From Pegoplata infirma (taxonomy: Eukaryota; Arthropoda; Insecta; Diptera; Anthomyiidae): DNA of 64,000 nucleotides. The stretch's first letter is position 1. Each line of letters opens with the position of its first letter. The stretch is taken from positions 94,942,736 to 95,006,735 of the forward strand of contig OY992537.1 of NCBI GenBank assembly GCA_963921195.1, read 5' to 3'. Positions 10,078-21,100 of the stretch are shown here, piece by piece. A program made the position numbers and the translations under genes. The notes below the pieces were generated by a model. It was not told where the DNA came from. It did no database searches and was given only the letters and a program-made list of their open reading frames with translations.

Positions 10078-11644
10078 GTGTTGGCAACACTGTAGTGAAA
10101 AGGTTTTATTTTTGAGTGCTCCCGTTGTGAATTTATTTAAATTAAGAAAATTATTATTTAAAACGTATTTAAAATAATAAAATTATTACTGTGTATCATT
10201 ATATCCTGCAATACATTAGAAAAGTATAAAAGATGCCACCAAAAATCCGCCGTAGTTTAAAAAATAGAATTATTTGCAATCAATGCAAATTGGTGGTAGA
10301 AGAAGATGATAATGATATAGAGTGCGATAAATGCAACAAAACGTATCATGCAATATGCACTACACTAGACAAACGTGAGTATGAGCATTTACTGCAAAAC
10401 GAAAAAGAAGAATATGTTTGTCATGTATGCAACGAGAGTGGAGGGAGCATGAGAAAGGAGTTAAATGTCATCAAAACAAAACTCAATAAACTAGATCAGC
10501 TGGATGGTTTACAACAGGCCATCCAGTTTATGTCACAACAAATTGATGACATTTTAAAACATACAGCTGATAACAAAAAAAAGTTAGAGGCTGTTCAAAA
10601 TGAAAATAAAAAGCTAAAAAGTGAAGTTGAAAACTTAAAGATTGCAGTAAAGTTTTTAAACGATCATCGAGTTAAAAATGATGTTGTAATAAATGGTGTT
10701 GAAGTTAAAGATAATTCTAATGCAGAAGAGGTAGTGTTAAATCTAATGAAAGATGTTGGTGTAGATTTACAACCTTGTGAAATTGAAGATGCATACTTCC
10801 TAAAGAAAAAAGATGATGAGTCTAACAAGCAAACTATGGTGGTGAAGTTTACCAACAAAAAGTCGAAGAAATCAGTTATGTTGACCAAATCGAAATTAAA
10901 AGAAAAAGAAGACACAAAGACGGTTTTCATACATGATTTTCTTAGTAAAGAAACTATGGCATTACTTAATTATGCAAAAGCTTTAAAAAATGTTGGTTAC
11001 CGCAGGGTTTACTCTATGGGTGGTAAAGTTTATACAAAGAGAAGTGAGTTGTCTAGACCGCGATTGTTGAAAAGCTTGGAAGATGTAGATGACTTATTAT
11101 TGGACTCAACGCAAACAAGAAGATCTTCACGTTTTGGAAACAATGCTGTCAATAACTCTAGCGAAAGTGAGGAAGAAGCTCAAGATCCGTATTTGTCACC
11201 TAATTAGAATTTAAAACTTTGTAAGGAGGGATGTAACGGATTATAATCTGAAGTTTTACCTTATTATTTTTTTTTATGATTTTTTATAGCAATTTTAGTT
11301 TAATTTGCAAATTTTGTTTTTACACTGTTTCAAGAACTTTATAAGGTTTTGTTTTAAATATTGCAAATTTATAAAAATTTTTCTTAAACATATATAATCA
11401 AATATTATAATTTTTTAGAATCAAATTTTATATATATATTTTTTTTTTAATAACATACATATATATATTTTTTGTTAAAATATATTAATTTAATTGTAGC
11501 TATTTTTTTTATTGAATTTATTTAATATTAAATATTAAAACTATTGCCAACTTGCCTCTATAATGCCCTTGTGGCGCTGAGGCACCATTAAAACTGTACT
11601 GATAAAAATTGATTTAATAAAATACACAATAAAAAAAAAAAAAA
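10078..11644 (+). mobile_element. ORF1-only, poly(A)-ended retroelement (HAL1-like) or retrogene
   Basis: The insertion is about 1.57 kb, is intronless, and runs from GTGTTGGCAACACTG to a 15-20 A tail preceded by AATAAAATACACAATAAA. It has one long intact reading frame (10233-11207) with a ~155-nt leader and ~430-nt trailer. The protein resembles ORF1 of PHD-containing insect non-LTR retrotransposons, but no endonuclease/reverse transcriptase frame follows. Comparison with the empty MITE copy shows no target duplication beyond possible A's. It is either a half-LINE mobilised in trans or a retroposed ORF1-derived gene. Confidence 0.65.
10233..11207 (+). CDS. PHD-finger / coiled-coil / FP-domain ORF1-like protein (324 aa)
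   Basis: The frame is intact and uninterrupted. Residues 15-66 form a PHD-type zinc finger with the C4-H-C3 order C15, C18, C31, C34, H39, C42, C63, C66. Residues ~73-145 are a lysine/glutamate-rich coiled coil. Residues ~150-285 resemble the conserved C-terminal domain shared by baculovirus FP proteins and ORF1 of some insect LINEs, with the segment VFIHDFLSKET and a GGKVYTKRSE motif. The tail is acidic and serine-rich. By family knowledge such proteins bind RNA/nucleic acid and can recognise chromatin through the PHD finger; here that is inference. It sits inside a poly(A)-ended insertion, which argues for a mobile or retroposed origin rather than a conventional host gene. Start chosen at the first ATG after the leader, with context AAAGATGCC. 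Confidence 0.75.
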   Translation: MPPKIRRSLKNRIICNQCKLVVEEDDNDIECDKCNKTYHAICTTLDKREYEHLLQNEKEEYVCHVCNESGGSMRKELNVIKTKLNKLDQLDGLQQAIQFMSQQIDDILKHTADNKKKLEAVQNENKKLKSEVENLKIAVKFLNDHRVKNDVVINGVEVKDNSNAEEVVLNLMKDVGVDLQPCEIEDAYFLKKKDDESNKQTMVVKFTNKKSKKSVMLTKSKLKEKEDTKTVFIHDFLSKETMALLNYAKALKNVGYRRVYSMGGKVYTKRSELSRPRLLKSLEDVDDLLLDSTQTRRSSRFGNNAVNNSSESEEEAQDPYLSPN

Positions 11645-12330
11645 ATCTCTTATTTTATACATTGCAGCATTGATGATTTTAACAGGCGATGAGACTCAAA
11701 GTAATGCATCCACATTATCACAAAGAATACCAGTAAGGTATAAAATAAGTCATAAATTTATAACGTAGAATACGAGTAAGGTGTAAAATATATGATATTT
11801 TATAGGTTACGAGAAATGAAATAATATAGCATACCAGAATATAATATATAAGGTGTTACGAGTAGTGAAAAAGTAATTTTGTATTAAATTTACTCACGTG
11901 ATTGTAAGTGAGTGTAAGTAGATATAATATGCTCGTGAGTGTGTGTCGTTAGAAATTTCCTGTCGTGAGCCCATCTCTAGTTTAAACTTATGCATTTTTT
12001 TATAAAATAATTATTTTTTATGTTATTGTAATGCATTATGCATCCAATTATAAATAATGCATTATTTCAAACTTTCAAATAATACATAATGTAACCAAAT
12101 ATAAGTCATCAATGATTTAATGTTTAGAAATAATAAATATGAAATACATTTTTTCCAATAATCATGCATTACGTATCAAATTATTAGTAATGCATTATTT
12201 TTCACTTGAAAATAATAGATTGTGGAACAAATGTTTGGTAAGACATCCTAAAATAATGCTACAAATAAGGTATATACATTACCTGGTAATGTGTTATATA
12301 ATCACTTCCCATTACCAAAGTTTTGCTGGG

Positions 12331-13112
12331 ATAGTTCATGAAAAGGAAATCGCTGACAAATCCAAAAAAAATATTTTTTCGCCACTTTTTGAACCTCTAA
12401 ATCCCCGATATGGCCGATAAACCGAGACACCCCAACCTTAGAATTGTCTTTTTTATATATGTATGAATTTTTCAAGTTTCATGAAAATCTGTTCATAAGG
12501 GTTGAGATACTTTCCTTCTTAGACTCTGAGGCATATTTTTATTAGACACTGTCTCAGAATATGAGACCTTTATTATACAGAAAAAAAATTTTAGATTCTG
12601 AAATACTTTTGCAATAGAAAAAGTTTTATATTCTGAGGCATTTTTGTATTTATAATTTTTTTATTATTCTTTGTTCTGTTTTCATCGTTTTTTCTAGAAA
12701 AACTCTTTGCCATACAAATTTTATGTTAATTAAATTAACCGTAACCGCAGTATTTTTGGTGCGATTACGGTTAAATAGTGCGGTTAACCTCGGTTACGAT
12801 TAAAACCGCATTGCAAACCCTAATTTTGTTATTAATGTAAAAAAAATTAATTAAAAAATTTGTTTTTGTAGAAAATGTGTTAGTAAATATTGTACTTAAT
12901 TCGGAAAAATATATAGTACTTCTAGTTTAATAATATTTTTTTATTTTAAATTTTATTTTTTTTTGTCAAAAATTGAAAAATAAAATTTTAATTAAAAAAA
13001 ATTTAAAAATTTAAAAAAAAAATAAAAAAGGTCGAATAAACAATTTTTAATTTTTAATAAAAATTAATCAGAATTTGAACAAAATGGTTAGCACGCCATG
13101 GTGAATAACCCA
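12331..13112. other. AT-rich DNA with small minisatellite fragment
   Basis: 12525-12640 has diverged units of the CTGAGACATTTTT/CTATAGAAA minisatellite. 12735-12820 has partly palindromic CGGTTA words. The remainder is A/T runs. No gene visible. Confidence 0.5.
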
Positions 13113-13225
13113 TACAGTGAGCGTCAAAAGAAAGTGTACAAGACTGAAGTAGATGTAATTCGTTAACGACAAAGTTGACAATAAAAAACCTTATTATCAA
13201 TTGACTTTTTTTAACAAAATGCTAT

Positions 13226-14162
13226 ATATCGTGAACCTATATTCAAAATATGCCAACTCAAATTTGACGGAAATGAGTTTCCGATGGCAAATAGCTCCAC
13301 TATGTAATACCTATCTGCCATAAAAATTTCAGAGCAAAAAAATAATTTGTTGTCGTTTTATATCCATTTTTGTTATTCTGCTAACTCAAAGTACATATTT
13401 TTTTGGTGGAAATAAATGCCAACTCCCATTGTAAATTTCCAAAAATTTTTCAAAAATTTGTTTAACAAAAATTAGACCACATATCTTATTGCATTTGCCA
13501 TGCTAAACACGAATCTTGTAAAGATTTTGATATCTAATGACTGGTTCTCGAGATATTGCAATTTTAAAAATATCGGTAAATAGTGTTTGCAAAAACAAAA
13601 ATTGCTTATATTTATGTAACTTTCAAACTATTTATCAGATTGAAACATTATGAATGGGGCAAATAAAGTAAATGATATAAGCTGTCAAAATAGCTGGTTT
13701 GGAGTGACCCTATTGCAATACAGCGTGAGTTACAGAGAGCCAAAGTTGACCACCCTGAGATTAAAAGGCTTTCGGTGCTAGTAACTTTTAAAAATATGCA
13801 AAGATTTTTAATTTTTTTTTTCAGTTTTTGTAATTACCGTACTAAGGATAACAAAAACCAAAAATAAAAAAAAATTTAAATTTTTCCAAAAAAAATGTAT
13901 TTTTATTTTCCGACAAAATATGCCAACTCTAAAAAAATATTTGTTTTTTGATATAGTAATAAATGCCTTCTCTGAAAAATACCCAAACAAGTGCAAAATA
14001 TGAAAATTTTTGCATAGGTAAAAATTGTTTAGAATATTTAAACCATCTTGTGGAAGGTACATTGTTTATTTTTGCAATAATATGCGAAATAACTAGTTTT
14101 TTAGCTCTCCTGAACAATAAGCTTTTTCGAGTTGGCATTTATTGAATATAGTTCGACGATAT
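13226..14162. mobile_element. nested TIR element with repeated TGCCAACTC motif
   Basis: Outer ends ATATCGTGAACCTATATTCA and, inverted, TTGAATATAGTTCGACGATAT are shared with the element at 3444-4309. Here the subterminal box is TGCCAACTC, repeated internally (13251, 13417, 13920, inverted at the right end), with related CTAACTC and AAATAGCTCC boxes. Non-coding; small frames inside are chance. Confidence 0.6.
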
Positions 14163-14957
14163 GAAATTTTCCAAGCTTTACTTAGAGCTTTATATCGTCC
14201 AGATTGAGCAAATATTAAATGAGATACGAGGGTTTCGCTGGAAAATGAAATTTTTTGTAGACGTTTTGTAGAAAATTTAAAAACATAGTTCTAATTTGAG
14301 TTTTTTCAAGTCCAAAAATCAAAAATTTCAAAAGTACATAGTACAATAGTTTAAATTTAGTTGTCAACACAATTTTCCAACGACCCAAACAAAAATCAAA
14401 ATTTTTCAAATGCAGTAAAAAAATATGCATTTTTTTGACCTCCTAAATTTAAACTACTGTACAATTTTTTTAATTTTTGAACTTGAAAAAAATCAACTCC
14501 GAAATATTTTTTAAAAATTTTCTAAAAAAACATCTACAAATAATTTAATTTTCCAGCGCGAACCTCGTATCTCCTTTAATATTTTCTCAATCTGGACGTC
14601 ATCAAGCTTAAATTAAAGCTTAGAAAATTTCCTATATAGCATTTTTTTAAATAATACACTGAAAGAATCATTGTTCATAATATCTATGAACATATTTCAT
14701 AAAACCAAATTCATAGAATCTTTGAAACAATTCATTGGCTGAATGAATATTCCATTAGTATTGTGAAATATTTCATAGAATTTTATTCATAGATTTTGTA
14801 AGATTCATAGAAAAAATTCATAGAAAAAAAAATGTTATTAATAATTTTTTAAAAATTAAAATAATGTTACAATAATTAAATAATTTGAATAAATATATTA
14901 AAAAATTAAAAAAATATAAAAAAAACATAAAAAACGTAAAAAAAAAAAAAAAAATTG

Positions 14958-15030
14958 CTGCCCTGGCGGGGTTCGAACCCAAGACCTACTGGCTGGGAAA
15001 TTTATAATCGACGCCTTAGCTATCAGCGCC
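14958..15030 (-). ncRNA. tRNA-like module B1
   Basis: On -, the module begins GGCGCTG, followed by the box A-like TAGCTAAGGCG, and reaches TTCGAAC at 14977, the canonical 46-nt spacing. The acceptor strands GGCGCTG and CAGGGCA can pair at five of seven positions. CCCGCCAGGGCAGCAA is followed by about 20 T, a strong pol III terminator. The anticodon arm does not pair, so it is a degenerate tRNA or a tRNA-derived promoter. Confidence 0.55.
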
Positions 15031-15208
15031 ACCAAAGGAGGAAAACCTCGCCGACTAACACTTAGTTTTGTAATGTTCGTTATTTTTTTTCTGCAAATAC
15101 ACAAACATTTTGTTTTCTACAAACATACACACAGATTTTGGCAGAGCATTGTGGCAGAGCATAATATTTTAAAGCAGAAAATGGATTTTAAGTGTTATAA
15201 CTTGTTTA

Positions 15209-15281
15209 TTTACTTTAGCTCAGTGGTTAGAGACTTAGCTTCACAAACAACTGGTATTGTGTTCGAATCCCGGTGGGGATA
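15209..15281 (+). ncRNA. tRNA-like module B2 with perfect box A
   Basis: Box A TAGCTCAGTGG starts at 15216 and the box B core TTCGAATCC at 15262, exactly 46 nt apart. The D arm GCTC/GAG pairs, T33 is present, and the anticodon position reads CAC. Acceptor and anticodon stems are largely unpaired. It resembles a decayed tRNA, possibly tRNA-Val(CAC); the identity is inference. Confidence 0.55.
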
Positions 15282-15650
15282 AGTTAAAAATAAATAAATT
15301 TTTAAAAATAGAATATTGTAAATAAATAAAAATAAAATAATAAAGTAAATAAAAATTAAATAATAAAATAAATAAAAATAGAATTGAACAATAAAATTTT
15401 TTTTCCATAGCCTATGAACTTTTTCATAGGTATCTGGTTTCTATGAATTTGTTTCATAGATTCTATGAAGGGCATCATTGGCTCACTTCTAATGATTTTT
15501 TTCATAGAATCAATGTACGTTTTCATAGCCGTAATGAACAAAATTCTTTCAGTGTAGTCAATTGATAATAATAAAGGTTTTTTGTCAACTTTTTCGTTAA
15601 CGAATTACATCTACTTTAGACCTGTACACATTCTTTTGACACTCACTGTA

Positions 15651-16435
15651 GGTTTCTATAGAAAAATTTTAGAATTTATTTCCTATAATAAATATCATAG
15701 ACTTTGATTAACTTTTCCTTTCGAAAAACTCTCATATTCTAAAAGAAATATCCCATACAAAAATTCTAAGATTATGAAACGTTTTTCCTGTGCAAAAATG
15801 ACCCAATTCTGATTTTTTTTTGCATAAAATCTTTTGACAGATTCTGACACATATTTTTTAAGCAAAAATTCACAGTTTCTTAGGAATTTCCCAATTTTTG
15901 AATAGATTCTTTTTCATTGCATAATTTGTAAAATTTTTATAAACCCGAATAAAAAAGTTTTTTATATAATTTTATATAATTATATAAAATTTGATAATAG
16001 TATATATAATTATATAAAATTATATAAAGAAGTTTTTGTTTTCAAAAAATTTGATAAAATTATATGTAATTTGATAAAGTTATATGAAATTATATTCGAT
16101 TTTTTTTTATATAAAATTTTATCAAACCTTATATAATTTTATAAAATTTTATCAAATTATATATAATTTGATATAATTTTATAAAAATTTTATATAAAAC
16201 AAATTCTGATATAATTTGATAAAATTATATATAATTTTATCTAATTTTATCAAATTTTTATCAGATTATATATAATTAGATATAATTTTATAAAATTTTA
16301 TATAAAAAAATTCGGATATAATTACATTTAATTTTATCAAATTATATATAATTTTATCTAATTTTATCAAATATATATAATTATATATAATGTTATCAAA
16401 TTTTATATAATTATATATAAACTTTTTTACTCGGG
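15651..16435. repeat. minisatellite remnants and TATAATTT-type simple repeat
   Basis: 15655-15930 has diverged units of the CTATAGAAAAA/AGATTCTGA minisatellite. 15955-16430 is built of only A and T with variants of TATATAATTTTATAAAATTT. No coding signal. Confidence 0.6.
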
Positions 16436-17814
16436 AAGTCTGTTCATATCTCTAATGCATGTTTTGTTTGTGGGTGTTACAAATATTAACCACACCAAGT
16501 GTGCCACTTTTTCCAAATCTGTAAATGTGATAAACTAAACAACATTACATAAATAAGTACATAAGTAACACAAAAGTATCACAAGTTCTGATACTTTTGT
16601 AATTCAAAACATTCAACACAAAAGTGTTGAAAAGATATGGCCCTCATCTAAAATTTTGTTTAGCATGTGTCTCTAAATTCATTCTATATTTCATTCAGCC
16701 GTGCTTATCACAACTATTAAAATATTTATCTCAATTTTAAACAAAATGAATTTTTTGTTTGGAAAATAAAATTAAACTCAATTTTTTAAATTTCTGTTAA
16801 TTTTAATTATGGGTTCAAAGGTTTTTTTTTGTGATTTGATCATTTTGTTCTACTGTTTGTAGTTTCCTGTCCAATGATATTTAAACTGATTAAAATAATG
16901 ATAAAATATTAAGTGTAAAAATTAAATGCTTTTTATTCTCATATTTTTTCTTTAGAAAAAACTCTCAAATTTTTTTCTATGAAAAAATTCTCAAATTTTT
17001 TTCTATGAAACAATTATTAAATTTTTTGTATAGAAAAATTCTGAAATTTTTTTGTATAGAAAATTTTCAAATTTTGTTTTATAAAAAAAATTTTCATGTT
17101 TTTCCTATAGAAAAATTTTAAGATTTCAAAATTTTTTAATTGAAAACAGCTAAGATTCTAAACAGAAAAATTTTGAGATTCTTAGAAATTTTTCATAAAA
17201 AGAGTCTCAGATTATTTAATTTTCTCTTTTCTTTTCTTCTCTCTCAAATTCGCAATTCCCCTCCCCTTCCGTGGATTCACACCTAATATAAACCCAATTG
17301 TAAAAATTTTTTGTATTACTAAAGTAAGAACGATTTTTAATTAAGCGATTTTTTGTAACCATAGTTTTTCGACATAAGCTATTATCGCTCATTTACATTA
17401 AATATAAATAATAAGCAATTTGTACTTTACTCTTGTTATAAGTTAATTAAATCAGATGAAATTTTAATAAAATGCCAAATAATACTTGAAGAGCCATTAA
17501 TTAAAATATCTCGGTTTGAAATGGGGCATTAAAATATTGTGTAAGCCTAATGATGGGTTTGAAATAAACAAAACATTTATCGAATTTATTGATCTTTAAC
17601 TGCTGATAAATTCCTTTAAAAAAAATAAAAGTCGTAAACAAAGATAATATGCACGAATTTAAATATATTTATATGTATAGTATCATGTCATTTAATAATT
17701 ATTTTTATATTGTGAAAACGCTAATATTTGCTACAACACCATTTCCAATTAAGTAATATTTATATATCTGGTGAAAAAACAATTTCATATTTTTTAAAAA
17801 TTTAAATTATAGTT
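16436..17814. other. AT-rich intergenic DNA without recognised gene
   Basis: 16950-17210 contains about seven diverged units around TCTATAGAAAAATTCTCAAA, related to the large minisatellite. The remainder (including 17220-17280, slightly more C-rich) shows no codon pattern, splice-site series or repeat ends that I recognise. Confidence 0.5.
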
Positions 17815-18075
17815 GTTTTATTATTCGATCTTTCTAAATTAATTATAAAAATTAAATGTTTAAGCTCGAGGCCTGTACTTTTCTTTGATTAAAATTCTTT
17901 TTTCTTTGATTATCATACTCAGGGAATATATTCAATTTTAAATATGAAACATAATTTTAAAAATTAACGTTTTTTATAACATGTCATCATAAATTGTACG
18001 CAATAAAGAACAATTATAAAAGAAAAATCTAGGCCTCGAGCTCAAATATTTTATTTTTATAAAAAAATCAAACTT
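17815..18075. repeat. inverted repeat with CTCGAGGCC arms
   Basis: AAGCTCGAGGCCTG near 17870 recurs inverted as CTAGGCCTCGAGCTC near 18040, with matching A/T flanks. This gives a hairpin with arms of about 100 imperfect bases. Confidence 0.5.
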
Positions 18076-18189
18076 CTAAAATTTAAATAGGAAGTCATTT
18101 TCAAAATAGTATAAAAAGCATTACAGAAGGAATCTATTTGAAGTTCAAATGAATCGAAATAATTTTATGACTCACACAAAAAACTAAGA

Positions 18190-21100
18190 GTGTTAAGGGC
18201 AGTTTACATCAAGGTTCAGAATTACTCTTTCATTTTCACTTATTCTCACCAAGCATTGAAAATGAAATGAACGCAGTTTCATTAGTGTGCTATGAAAGAA
18301 GCAGATTTATTTCTCTCTTCACTGCTTGTGTGTGAGAAAAAAAAAATAAAAAATTTCGTGTGCTCATATTTTCACACGCTCACCGAATTTAGAATATTAA
18401 AATGTAATATGCTAATATCTCGAAAACTAACTACGGCCGATGCGACAAAAACTTGCAAAGCAATTTTGTAGCTTTTGGATCGTAAAACAAGACTACCGAA
18501 CACCCGAAAGCAATTCGAGCAACAGTTTTTGAGTAAATAACGTAAATAACTCAAAAACTATTGGTCGAATTGCTTCCGGGTGTTCGGTGGTCTTGCTTCC
18601 GGGTGCTCGGTGGTCTTGCTTCCGGGTGTTCGGTGGTCTTGCTCTACGACCCAAGAGATGCAAAATTGCTTCAAAACTTTTTGTCGTATCGCCGCACTGT
18701 GGTCAATATTTTGAGATAGCGGCCAAAACTCCTTTTGGTTTTTGTTCTCCGATTTTAAAGTTATTAGACTCATATGAAAGTAGATACTAGTAAACCTCGG
18801 GAGCCAAAAAACTAGAACTCTATTTCAATTATTTCACTGAGAACAGGGTGGTCCAAAATGGGATTTTTCTGAATTTAGTAAATTTATGATATTTTTAGTT
18901 AATTTTTAAAGTTTAAATGATCATAACTTTTTTGTTTTTCAAGATTTTTGGACGAAATAAATTTTGTGTTGTAACTTAACTTATTTCCTATTACTGGTAA
19001 AAAAATTGAAGCTCTACTGTTTTCAGAACAATTTAAATATTTTTTTTAAAAAAGGTCAAATTTCTCGGAAATTTCCTACTTCATAGAGCACAACTCCTGT
19101 GAGTCAAGCTGAGTCAAAACACAAATTTACTATTTTGTAGTCCTAACTCTCCCCTACATTCCTATATATACATGTCCATGCATCGGGGCTGCACTTTTTG
19201 AGCTACAGCAATTTTTCTGACCCAAGGTACGATATTCGGTACAAATGCACGTCATATTTTTTGAGAAGTTATTTTTATGTGAAAGTGGCTATTATGCATA
19301 TATTTTGATGAAATTTTGTACAAGAGTTCTTAATGACCCAAAAAATAATTCTGTTGAAATTAGGAGAAGTTGGCCCATATTTGGACCTAGTCCACATAGA
19401 AGGGTGTATCAAAATTTTGACAAAAATGACAATAGAACTCTCAAATTATGTGGTATCTGGCAATTCATTTGGAAAAGGTAAAAAATGATTTTATTGCCAT
19501 CTAATATTACATAACTTAAATACCTGATAATTGCAAATAAATTTAAAACCAATGGAAATAACCTGTGGATCCTTGGACCTATCAAAAATACCTATCCTTG
19601 GACCCATCAAAAGGACCTATCCTTTTACATATCAAAAGGACCTATCCTTGAACCTATCAAAAGGATCTATCCTTGGTCCTATCAAAAGGACCTATCAGAA
19701 GGACCTATCCTTGGACTTATGAAAAGGACCTATCCTTGGACCAATCAAAAGGACCTATCCTTGGACCTATCAAAAGGACCTATCCTTTGATCTATCAAAA
19801 GGACCTATCCTTGGACCTATCAAAAGGACCTATCCTGGGACCTTGATCAATTAAAAGGACCTATCCTTTTACATATCAAATGGACCTTTCCTTTCACCTA
19901 TCAAAAGGACCTATCCTAGGACCTATCAAAAGGACATATCCTTGGACCTACCAAAAGGACCTATCCTTTTACATATCAAAAGGACCTATCCTTGGACCTA
20001 TAAAAAGGACCTATCCTTGGACCTATCAAAAGGACCTATCCTTTGATCTATCAAAAGGATCTATCCTTTTGCATATCAAAAGGACCTATCCTTGGACCTA
20101 TCAAAAGGACCTATCCTTTGATCTATCAAAAGGACCTATCCTTTGATCTATTAAAAGGACCTATCCTTGGACCTACCAAAAGGACCTATCCTTGGACATA
20201 TTAAAAGGTCCTATCCTTGGACCTATCAAATGGACCTATCAAAAGGACATATCCTTGGACCTATCAAAAGGACCTATCCTAGGACCTATCAAAAGGACCT
20301 ATCCTTGGATCTATCAAAAGGACCTATGCTTGGACTTATCAAAAGGACCTATCCTATTACCTATCAAAAGGACCTATCCTTTTACATATCAAAAGGACCT
20401 ATCCTAGGGCCTATCAAAAGGACCTATCCTTTTACATATCAAAAGGACCTATCCTTGAACATATCAAATGGACCTATCCTTGGTCCTATCAAAAGAACCT
20501 ATCAGAAGGACCTATCAAAAGGACCTATCCTAGGACCTATCAAAAGGACCTATCCTTGGACTTATGAAAAGGACCTATCCTTGGACCAATCAAAAGGACC
20601 TATCCTAGGACCTATCAAAATTACCTATCCTTGGACCTATCAAAAGGACCTATCCTAGGACCTATCAAAAGGACCTATCAAAAGGACCTATCCTAGGACC
20701 TATCCTAGGACCTATCAAAAGGACATATCCCTGGACCTATCAAAAGCACCTATCCTAGGACCTATCAAAAGGACAAAGGACCTATGAATATAGAGACTAA
20801 ATAAATGTCAGTGGCCAAATGTTGGCATTTTCTGACCAAAATTAAGTTTAGGAATAATAAATAAGTATTGGTTGTAAAATACGATTGAAGAAAATAAGAA
20901 ATTATAAAAAAAATACCTATTTAAAATGTCAAAATATTCAACTTTTACATGGAAACTCAACAAAAAATTAAAATGCATTTTTAACTCCACATTACTTACG
21001 TTCCTATCAGTCGATTTTTACGTTTGAACACGCAAATTGAAGCTTAAAGTCCCTCCTATTGAACAAAACAAATTGCGTAAAAAAATACCAATCCGGTCAA

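Larger units (their letters stand above)
10031..12330. mobile_element. second CCCAGCAAAACTT MITE, split by a retroelement
   Basis: The two flanks (10031-10077 and about 11645-12330) join to give a near-identical copy of the MITE at 1637-2337, with the same start and the same ...AAGTTTTGCTGGG end. The interruption at 10078-11644 carries the 324-aa PHD-finger gene and a poly(A). Without it the MITE would be about 733 bp. Flanking AT on both sides allows a 2-bp duplication at most. Confidence 0.8.
14657..15554. mobile_element. TIR element carrying two divergent tRNA-like modules (element B)
   Basis: CACTGAAAGAAT at the left matches inverted ATTCTTTCAGTG at the right, with TA on each side (14655-14656, 15555-15556), a Tc1/mariner-style duplication. 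Both arms are crowded with TTCATAG/CTATGAA words. Between them are tRNA-like modules on - (14958-15030) and + (15209-15281), back to back, with A/T-only DNA outside them. The design parallels element A, although the ends and module sequences differ. Confidence 0.65.
13115..15648. mobile_element. Tc1/mariner-type non-autonomous element, 2.5 kb, TA duplication
   Basis: Starts CAGTGAGCGTCAAAAGAAAG and ends, inverted, with CAGTGAGTGTCAAAAGAATG; the inverted termini stay similar for about 90 bp, to TTATCAATTGAC. It is flanked by TA on both sides (13113-13114, 15649-15650). A second inner inverted pair (about 14205-14285 versus 14500-14605) makes it a long fold-back. The elements at 13226-14162 and 14657-15554 are nested inside. 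No transposase frame. Related arms occur at 1485-2418 and 52568-59432. Confidence 0.8.

Noticed and set aside
19880..20658. Long + strand open frames (88 and 163 codons)
   Set aside because: They run through the 25-bp minisatellite in different phases; no start context, signal or domain.
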